Shown piece by piece: positions 1 to 7,600 of a stretch of DNA of 10,811 nt. Position numbers and translations under genes: made by a program. Position 1 is the stretch's first letter; every line of letters begins with the position of its first letter. This DNA comes from Gonium pectorale (taxonomy: Eukaryota > Chlorophyta > Chlorophyceae > Chlamydomonadales > Volvocaceae). Location of the stretch: the NCBI GenBank assembly GCA_001584585.1, contig LSYV01000155.1:24307-35117 (forward strand), in the 5' to 3' direction. The notes under the pieces are model-generated. The model was not told the origin of the DNA, did no database searches, and saw nothing but the letters and a program-made list of their open reading frames with translations.

Positions 1-133
1 CCCCCCTTACTCCGGCCCGCCACCAACCGCCCTACCGTCAAGCGCCTGGCCTGGCCAGGCACCCTCCCCTCTTGTGCCACCCTCCCCCCCTTCCCCCACG
101 CAACACCATCCTCCGACCGGCCCCCCACCTCAC

Positions 134-778
134 GAGCTCGGCAAGGTGCGCCGCGCAGTCGCCGCAGGGGTAGACGCGCGTGAGCAGCCACACCAGCTCC
201 GCCGCGTCGCGCCGCTGCTGCCGGGTGGGCCGGTCGGGGAACTGCGCCGCCAGCGAGTGCAGCAGCGTCCACGTGGCGCGACCCACCTCCGCCTTGGCGG
301 CCGCCGCCGCCGAGGCAGCGGATGCCGAGGCTGAGGGGAAGTTGGAGGTGGAGGAGACAGACGCCAGCGGCGCCAGGGATGGCACGGGAGTCAAAGCAGA
401 AGACGGTGGCGGTGCGGTGGTATGGGAGTGTGACGATGAGGGGGAGGGGGAGGGGGAGGTGGCCGACAAGGTCAGCGCCGCGAGGGGCGCCGGTCCAGGG
501 CCTTCCGCCCGGGTGGTGAGCGGGCCGAAGAGCCCCGGGGGGGCGCCACCACAGTCCGCATGCCGCTGCGGCGCAGCCCAGCGCAGACGGAGAGCCGGGG
601 TGGCGTCACTGCCAGAGCCCATGGAGGGAACGGGCGCGGGGGCGGCCCAGCCGCGACGGATGGTTGGGCGCCCCGAAGGCTGGCCCTACCCGCCTGTTCC
701 GGACAGCCGCTGCCACAGGCTCCCTCCTAGATCCGTCAGCACTGCAAATGGCGGCGCCGCTGGGTAGTTCGTCGCCAT
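134..778 (-). CDS. ERV1: Erv1/ALR-type FAD-linked sulfhydryl oxidase, 5' part (two exons; continues beyond left edge)
   Basis: Seen: exon 1 is 690-778 and exon 2 is 134-608 on the minus strand, split by an 81-nt intron (donor GTAGGG, acceptor CTCTGGCAG; phase 2 on both sides). The next intron starts at 133 with GTGAGG, so the C-terminal part lies outside the window. The visible 188 residues have an Ala/Ser/Pro-rich N-terminal half and then the conserved start of the Erv1/ALR domain: VGRATWTLLHSLAAQFP (from residue 138), PTRQQ, and the redox-active CxxC in YPCGDC (Cys178, Cys181). Known of the family: these flavoenzymes pass electrons from thiols (Mia40 in the mitochondrial intermembrane space) to cytochrome c or oxygen. 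The start at 778 (AGAATGG) has A at -3 and G at +4; the alternative ATG at 622 has T at -3 and lies inside the proposed intron. The FAD-binding HxxxN helix and any C-terminal shuttle cysteines are not visible. Family sure; N-terminus moderately sure. Confidence 0.85.
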
Positions 779-804
779 TCTGCGCCGCGATGTGCAAGCC
801 GCGA

Positions 805-1044
805 CTAAAAGCGCCACTTCCCCCGCTTATCGTGCTTTGTTGGCTTTGGCGCTTCCGGAGGCACGTGAAGCGCCTGGAGGGACGCTGTGTAAGCCCTGAA
901 GCGCAGGAAATCGGCGAGGACTTCCTTCGGTTCCGCAACGCTGGTGGCTTGCCGGTGCTTGTACAAAGAGTTGAGGAAGAAGCGGAGAGCTGTCCTAATT
1001 TCGTTGTGCCTACTCAGAGCTTGCGCGGTGCCCGATGTGCTCAT
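805..1044 (-). CDS. Small unrecognised ORF (79 aa) directly upstream of the Erv1 gene
   Basis: Seen: ATG at 1044 (A at -3) to TAG at 805, 79 codons. The product is basic and looks helical: an aromatic/Leu-rich stretch (RTALRFFLNSLYKHRQ), then DFLRFRAYTASLQAL, then a Lys/Pro-rich tail. The composition is not the Ala/Gly/Pro text of random GC-rich frames, which favours a real protein. I do not recognise the family; the size and charge would suit a small mitochondrial or nuclear accessory protein, but that is speculation. The stop is 26 nt upstream of the proposed Erv1 start on the same strand, with no obvious polyadenylation signal between, so it could be the first cistron of a bicistronic mRNA, a long uORF, or a chance ORF in the 5' leader. 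Confidence 0.45.
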   Translation of the reverse strand: MSTSGTAQALSRHNEIRTALRFFLNSLYKHRQATSVAEPKEVLADFLRFRAYTASLQALHVPPEAPKPTKHDKRGKWRF

Positions 1045-1328
1045 CGTAAAACGAGGTGACCAGCGTGGCGTGTCACTTCATGCAGCTAGCATGTCATATA
1101 AGAACATGTGTAAGAACATATCGCCCCATTCACATTCAGTTATGGCATAACACTCCAGGCCGTGTATGTACGGGAGACTTCCACCATCCTCGCACTCGCA
1201 CAACTTGTAGCGCGTGAATTTTGGGGAAGATTCAGGCACGTGTCACTGGAATCTAGACCGATATCGGGACAAAGTTAGCCCAGGAAACGTCGGGTCGCCC
1301 TGAAGTTGACCACCTCGCCTTCACCTCA

Positions 1329-1448
1329 CACATTGGGTTCCCGCCACCACTCCCGCCACACATTGGGTTCCCGCCACCACTCCCGCCACACATTGGGTTC
1401 CCGCCACCACTCCCGCCACACATTGGGTTCCCGCCACCGCACATTGGG
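1329..1448. repeat. 30-bp tandem repeat, four near-identical copies
   Basis: The element CATTGGGTTCCCGCCACCAC recurs at 1331, 1361, 1391 and 1421, exactly 30 bp apart, each followed by TCCCGCCACA except the last, which decays into a truncated CATTGGGTG at about 1442. Copies are essentially identical, so the array is recent or kept uniform. It also reads as a Gly/Cys-rich repeat in a minus-strand frame, but nothing supports translation. Confidence 0.9.
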
Positions 1449-1806
1449 TGCCCCCTTGCATGTGCAAGACGGAGGGACTCTGTCACGTACATCCGCCCAT
1501 GCCGTACGTTACGGATCAGGGCCCGGGTTCGGCAGCCCTATGAGTACGGCACCGCCTAGCGGGGCGATCAGTGTCATGAGGTGAGCTCCATAAAGGCCCT
1601 TGCCCATCGTTCTGGCATACCGGCATCCAATACGTCACAGATTCCCCACGCTAGCTCCTCAAGTACTTGCGTACCACTCGTCTTATGGTGCCACTCACGC
1701 TCAAGTGTGCAATGTTGTGCCATATTAGCGGGTGCCCTCCAGCATGACGACGCAACATCACAGCGCCGTGCGAACTCAGCCATAGCCATGCGTCCTGAGA
1801 CCTCCG

Positions 1807-1826
1807 CCCGTCCCGTCCCGTCCCGT
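1807..1826. repeat. CCCGT pentanucleotide microsatellite, four copies
   Basis: Four consecutive CCCGT units, followed by GCC. Short simple repeat in noncoding sequence; no function inferred. Confidence 0.8.
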
Positions 1827-2276
1827 GCCGAACGGCTCCGAGCCAAGCCCAAAACGTGACCGCACTCCACCCCCGCGCCGCCAAGCCCCTAGGCGAGCCA
1901 CGTCACCGGCGTGTGCCCAGCGACAGCACGGGCCGTACAATCGTCGTACCGACCCCGGCCCCGTCTTCCTCGCCCCCACGCTGCCTCCGCGTGGGCCACT
2001 GTTTCCTGAACACGCGCGCAGCGCAGCCCCCCGACCGACCTAAGGCCCAACACTTGTGACCTGATGTCAACACTGTTGCGCAGCAGGGGCGCACCGGAGG
2101 GCCCACAGCGGCGACGCTGCGGTCACAGCCCACAGGCGCCATGGACCAGGCGGCGCCGCCGCTCGCAAACACGGCGGGCCGCTTCACTTGACAAGGTCGC
2201 CATCCTGCCGCTCTTCGCAGCCAGCACCCCTGCCTCCCCCCCTTCCCCAATACACGGTAGCCCCCGTCGCGGCCGC

Positions 2277-2964
2277 TTAAGGGCCCGCCGCCACCGCGGC
2301 CGGCGCCGCCGCGAGCGACCGGTACAGCCGTACGTTTGTACGGCCCACCTTCCACGCCGCCACGCCCTCCCAGCCGTCCGCGGACGTCACGGGCGGCCGC
2401 TTGTGGGGCGCCAGGATCGCCAGCCAGCGGGCCGCCAGCGACAGTGCCACCAGCGTCGTGTGCAGGCGGCTGGGCGGCGCGAGGTGGAGCGCAAAGGAGC
2501 AGAGCACCAGGTCAAAGGGCGGCGGCGGGGGCGAAGACAGTGGGGAGGGCGGTGGTGGCGGTGGTGGCGGTGGCGGCGGTGGCTGTGGGGTTGCAGACGC
2601 TGGTTGCAGGGGTGTTGTGGGCGGGACCGCGTGGTGATGAGGCGCATCGCCCAAAGCCATGGGTGAGGAGGAGGCGGCGGGCTGAGTCGACGGGTTGGGG
2701 CCGGGGCCCGGGCTGGGCGTTGGTGCTGGCGCTGGCGGGTGGAGCCGGCGGGGCGTAGGCGCGGTCGGGGGCTCCCAGTCCGCCAGCAGCCCGTCGGCGA
2801 TGTCCTCGAACGACCAGCGCTCCGCCGCACGGCCAGTGCGCGCCTCGTACGCGGCGCCGGTGTACGGGTCACACGCGGTGACGTACATGTCGTACGGCAG
2901 GAGCGCCGCCGGCCGCCGCGCTGCCGCCGCCGCGCCGCCATTGCCGGCCTTTGCTCGCCGTGCG

Positions 2965-3023
<59 letters not shown>

Positions 3024-3737
3024 CTGCGCCGCTGCTCCCGATGCCGACAGCGACGGTGTGGACGGCGAGGTGAGAGTGGAAGCAGGCGGGCGCGTAGCAG
3101 CAGCAGCTGCCGCTGTCAAAGGCATGCCATGCGTCGAGTTCCAGTCCAGGAGGGCCGCCGTCACCTCACCCGAGCCCGCCGCCAGGTCCAGCACGCGAAG
3201 CGGCACGGGCGGCGCCATGCCCGCCGTCACGGCAGCCGCAATGGCCGCGGCGGCGGCATGGGACGGCGGTGGCGGCGGCGTGAACGCGTGTCCCGCAGTG
3301 CCTGGAGCGTCTGAGGCTGGGTGCGGGCGGTGAGGGTGCCCACCGACGCCGCCTCCACCTCCCCCGCCGCCGCCCTCTCCACAACGCCCCCGCTGCACGT
3401 CGTCAACGTCCTCGTCGTCGCCGCTTCCGTGCTCGTCAGCCTCAGCAGCGTCGGCACCATGGCCGTACGGATCCATGCACGGGAGAGCTCCCGGGGGCAG
3501 CTCTGCCAAGCCCAGCCAGGCAGCCGCGGGCACGGCATCGAGCAGCTGCGCGATGGCCGCGAAGATTTGCGCCTCGTGCGGGTTGGTGTAGCGCGCGCCG
3601 TGGGAAGAATAGAAGCCCTGCACGCCGAGCACCTCGTACGCTTTGCGGATGCTTGCCTGCCCGGCGTGGGGACCCGCGGGTGCGCCCCCGCCGGCGCCCT
3701 CCTTGCCATGGGAGCGCCCAGAGCTTCGCGGGGGCAT
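2277..3737 (-). CDS. Class I SAM-dependent methyltransferase-like protein with low-complexity inserts (486 aa)
   Basis: Seen: a single open frame from ATG at 3737 (ACAAAATGC, A at -3) to TAA at 2277. The frame stays open a little further upstream but has no earlier ATG there. Conserved-looking blocks: GFYSSHGARYTNPHEAQI (residues 41-58); SAM-binding motif I VLDLAAGSGEVTAALLDW (182-199); CDPYTGAAYEARTG (289-302), where Asp290 sits as the acidic residue after strand 2, followed by WSFEDIADG (308-316); FDLVLCSFALHL (408-419), the motif IV position; and LAILAPHKRPPV (439-450). Family knowledge: this pattern is a Rossmann-fold methyltransferase domain. Substrate is unknown; from memory, similar uncharacterised proteins with a YxNPH block and an APHKRP block occur in fungi and algae. 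Low-complexity inserts lie at about 85-178, 201-281 (18 Gln at 240-257) and 324-407 (Pro-rich). No good internal intron sites were seen. No signal peptide is evident. Fold fairly sure, role unknown. Confidence 0.8.
2967..3020. repeat. Perfect (CTG)18 microsatellite encoding polyGln in the methyltransferase
   Basis: Eighteen uninterrupted CTG units on the plus strand, read as CAG/Gln on the coding minus strand (residues 240-257). It is preceded in the protein by Gln-Lys, where one AAG interrupts the tract. Long uninterrupted CAG runs are length-unstable, so alleles are expected to differ. Confidence 0.95.
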
Positions 3738-4624
3738 TTTGTTGCCCCCAGTCGTTCCGAGAGGCCACAAAAATTCGAATTACCTGGGTATCTTACAACA
3801 GGCGGCAATATCGGCCAGGTGCGTAACTCGGACACAGGACTCAGCGAAGGCTGAACTAGAGATATGGATAAATATGATATGTTCAACACACATACAGTCA
3901 GCAACTTTGCCAAAGGCGGGCCAAAGAGGGCGCCAATTTTGGAAACGTGGATTCAGGCCGCCACACTGCAAACTGGGAAACGGGGTAAGCTCCAGTTACT
4001 GCAAATACGAAACAAACATGAGCGTCTGAAAAGCGCATATGCCGGGATGCTGACCCAAGGGACAATGAGCCGGCATGCATCCCGACCCCTACGGACCCAA
4101 ACAGCACGTGCAGCCTAGTCTGCAAGCCCGACATCAAACATTGGGGGTCAGAACATCTATGGTACGAGGCACTTGTTAGCAGGTAAGAGCCGGAAGCGGC
4201 GATGGGTGGCGGGAGGCAGGAAAACGTAACTCGCCCAGTACCGGTAATGCTGGCCTACTGGGGCGTGTGAGTGTGTGAGACAAATGGATTCTACATCATG
4301 AACAGCAGTCTTGGCACGCACGTTGCGGCAGCAGTGGACAAGACCGTACTGGGCACGCCGCGGAAATTGGGTATACGGGCTTCGTTGCGGCACCGTCGAC
4401 GCGAGTGTCTACGCTCCCAGTACTTAGTCGGAGGTAGAACCAATTACCTGAAGAGCGAATACCACCGTCGCCTAACAACACCTCACTCTAACACGAGCGC
4501 TTTGACATTATTATCATTAAAACTTGATTTTTAGATTCAAATGCTGCTCCGCTGATGCGATGAGCTCGGGGACTCACCCGACTTCTCGACTCCCAGTCGC
4601 CCCACTCCTACGCGCACAGAGCGA
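3738..4624. promoter_or_regulatory. Divergent intergenic region between the methyltransferase and the P-domain glycoprotein gene
   Basis: 887 bp separate the two outward-facing start codons, so both promoters should lie here. No convincing ORF was seen. A relatively AT-rich stretch (about 4500-4541, with TTATTATCATTAAAACTTG) precedes the plus-strand gene and is the best place for its core promoter or early leader; no clear TATA box was found. A minus-strand TGTAA (TTACA at 3793-3797) lies just upstream of the methyltransferase start, which is the wrong side to serve it. The plus-strand leader contains three short uORFs (4541-4628). Confidence 0.5.
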
Positions 4625-4628
4625 ATGA
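4541..4628 (+). promoter_or_regulatory. Relay of three uORFs overlapping stop-to-start into the main ATG
   Basis: uORF a: ATG 4541, four codons, TGA 4553-4555. uORF b: ATG 4555 (shares the A of that TGA), two codons, TGA 4561-4563. uORF c: ATG 4560 (ATGA overlap), 22 codons, TGA 4626-4628, which overlaps the proposed main start ATG 4625 as ATGA. Overlapping stop/start pairs permit termination-coupled reinitiation or repression of main-ORF translation. This matters only if transcription starts upstream of 4541, which is not shown. Confidence 0.45.
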
Positions 4629-7600
4629 GCACCTCTACGTGGCCTAATTTATGTAGACGCTGCTCCAGCCTGGTGCTGGTCGTCTTGGTCCTTTTGGAGT
4701 TGCGGTGGGCGGCCCATGGTCAAGGTATCGACCGACCGGGCGGCCCGACTGACACGATCGCGTCTTCACGCCCACGTGCACATATTCTAATGTCCATTCA
4801 GTGATTGTGCGGCCGCCCAAGCACAGGGCACAGCCCGGCATCCCTCTACCCAACACTCCATGCCACCACCTCGGCCACATGCGCACGCTGCCTTCCCCCT
4901 TACGTTTCGCGTGATGCGCTCCACCCACGTCCACGCACCCCCAGGGTGCTGTATTATGATGCCCAGCCCCAACCCCGCGCCCTGCGACCAACTGACTGCT
5001 TGCCCAAACGGCACCATCGTAAGCCAACCACATCTTTGGGCTAACGCGCACCTTCTTCCACGTCCAAACGCCCCGCCCACGCTTGTCGCTTGTCGCAGGG
5101 ATACCGCCGCCCCCGCCGCGGCCGCCCCCACCACCACCACGGCCGCCCCCGCCTCGGCCGCCCCCACCACGGCCGCCCCCGCCACGGCCGCCCCCGCCAC
5201 GGCCGCCCCCGCCGCTCCCAGCGAGCAAGGGTGCGACCGCAGCGACCCCCCGGGCCTTGTTTTCCGCGGCTGGTCGCTTATGAGCCTTACCGTAGAGAGG
5301 GGGCGCCGAAACACGCCAACATGCAGCCGCCTGTGCCCTGACCTCCTGCGCCCCACCCACTCACTCCCCGCCCTGCTTGCCGCCCACCTGGCCGCCCGTG
5401 CAGTATCGAAGTGTACGGCAAGATACGGCGGGCCTGTTGTGGCCATTCCGGACGGTCCGCAGGGTATGCTCTACACCAACCTCACCATGACAGGGTACGT
5501 GTAGCCGACCTATGTGGCTGTCTCTGAGCGATCGGTCTGTGTCTGCCCGTGCCTTCTGCCCGTGTTGCATGTACAAACATGTACCGGGGGCTTGCGGGGC
5601 GGGTAGGGTGCACCGGGCGCGCTGCTCAGGTGCTGTGCTAGGAAGGGCCCAACCAGGGGCGTGCGTCGTCTTTCGGGTCCTCGCGTGGCGCCGGCTGCGG
5701 AGGCAGCATCCGCCCGCTGGGAAGAGCACTCGCAGCGGCTCTGCGCTGAACGGGGTAGCTCCGGGCAGTGGCGTTGGTTGGTAGTGGTTGTGCGGCGAGG
5801 TGGGCAGGCGGGCAGGCGGGCAGACGGGGCGCCAAGGGGCGGCAGAGATGCCAGTCGGTGCGGGTGAAGTCGAGGAAGGTGCCGGTGACGGGCAGCCCCG
5901 GTGGGGCGACCCGGTTCGTGGGCGGCCCGGCAGCCCCTCCGGGAGTTGCACCAGGAGCTTGCGAGCTTGCGCCGGGTTCCCGCGTGTCCCTGCAGGCCAC
6001 ACACGTGCGGTCCGACGGGGTAAGGGGGCCCGCGCTCCCACCCACCCACCCTCCCACCCAACCCACCAACCACCCAAACACATCCCTCATCCCTCGTCTG
6101 CGCGTGTGGGTGTGTTCCTGCGTGAGCGTTACCGAGCGGGACCCGGAGCGCACGGGGCCTCGCCCTCCCCTATCGTGTTATCGGCGGGGTGGCCGTCATG
6201 CCGGCGCCTGGCGGAGGCGGGCGAACAGCGCTCGGCCGCTGTGGGTTTTGTGCGTGGGCAGCTGTGGGGTGTGCGACAGGGTACTCCAAGGCGTCTCCAA
6301 AACATTTACCTTGCTGGCAGCCAGCGAGGCACTTTCACCTTGCGGTTCCTTCGGCTGCAAGGGTCTGCCCCTGCCTGAGGCCGGTCAAAGCGCCTTCCCT
6401 GTCAGGCATGTGCTTGTCCTGGGGAAGGCGCAAGAACGCCCGAAAAAACGGGGAAAAGTCCTTGGCAAGGCATTTCCACGGGAAAGGGTCCTTGGCAAGG
6501 CGTTTCCAGCGCCGGAAAACGGGAAAAGGTCCTTGGCAAGGCGTTTCTGGAATACCCTGGTGTGTGGGCGGGGTGAGTGGGGCTGCCTGCCGTATAGAAG
6601 AGGTTAACGCGGCAGGCGAGCTGGAGCGGAGGGGCTGGTTAGCTCGGGGGGCCGGGCGGCTTGCAGCCGCACTCGCACCCGCGACCTCACACCCGTCGGG
6701 CCCCACCCCTGCCCCACCCCCGCCCCACCTCCAACCCAACACCACCCCACCCCCGCCCCACCCCAACCCCTCCCCCCACCTCCGCCCCATCTCCCCGCAG
6801 CTGCCGCGGCCGCATCCTCGGCGTGTCTCTCTTCCTCGACCTCACGCACACCTACGCGGGCGAGCTCGACATCGACCTGATTGCGCCCGACGGGGCTCGA
6901 GCGGGCGTCCTGGACTTCCCCAACTCCCACTCCGACTTCATCCGCGGCGGCTACACCTTCTCCGACGACCCGTGGGCCACCTCCGCCATCCCCAACACCG
7001 ATGTGTGGGGTCCGGGCGCCTACCAGCCCGCGCAGAGCTTCGTGGAGGCGTTCGGGCTGCGTAGCCCCGAGGGCGCGTGGACGCTGCGGATTGAGGACTG
7101 CTCCAAGTACGACTTTGGGGTGCTGTATGGCTGGTCGGTTACTGTTTCCGCGGCCGGTGAGTTGCTGTTGCACGCGAGCGGGCGGGCGGTGGGCGGGCGG
7201 TTGGGTGGGCCTGTTTGTCCACTGCTGGATTGCAGCGCAACGGGTGTCGTGCCCCCGCGTGCGCGATTGCGCGCCGTGTGTACGGCACATATGTATGGAA
7301 ACGTGCCGTACGGTACGCCGAGGTGGTGGCCTCCACATGTGTACGGGCGCGCCCAGAACGGAGGGAGTCTGAGGGTGTACTTGCTCCGCTCCGGGCAGCC
7401 CGTTCCTTTCATGGCCCTCAGCACCCCAACCCAGTCAACCCAACCCCAACCCAACCCACCCGCAGTGCTCCCCGGCAATCCTCCGCCGAGACCGCCTTCG
7501 CCACGATCCCCTCCACCGCCGCCACCTCCTCCGCGGCCGCCGCCACAGCCGCCAAGGCCGCCTCCCCCTCAGCTCCTGCCGCCTCCGCCCAAACCGCCTC

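Larger units (their letters stand above)
1045..2276. other. Intergenic region without a recognisable gene
   Basis: No frame on either strand gives a recognisable domain, and the open stretches (for example 1574-1870 minus, 2064-2666 plus) are short, overlap each other, or shadow the methyltransferase gene. The stretch holds a 30-bp tandem repeat (1329-1448), a short CCCGT repeat (1807-1826) and scattered CGTAC motifs. The right part (about 1850-2276) probably includes the 3' UTR of the methyltransferase gene, but no minus-strand TGTAA signal is visible there. Confidence 0.5.

Noticed and set aside
1329..1448. CRISPR-like array
   Set aside because: The whole 30-bp unit is repeated with no variable spacers, and the genome looks eukaryotic.
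3738..3770. Extension of the methyltransferase start to 3770
   Set aside because: The codon at 3770 is TTG; the first ATG in frame, with a good context, is at 3737.
4860..5504. Single plus-strand ORF covering the Ala/Pro region and the YGGPVVAIPDG block
   Set aside because: Only its last part (5404-5494) matches the P domain; the earlier part is out of frame with the PPPPR rod and is better explained as introns 1 and 2 and a shifted reading of exon 2.
6661..7156. Reading the P-domain frame as starting at 6661
   Set aside because: The codon there is TTG, not ATG, and 6690-6800 is a typical pyrimidine-rich tract with a CAG acceptor at 6800; upstream exons supply the beginning of the P domain in the right phase.
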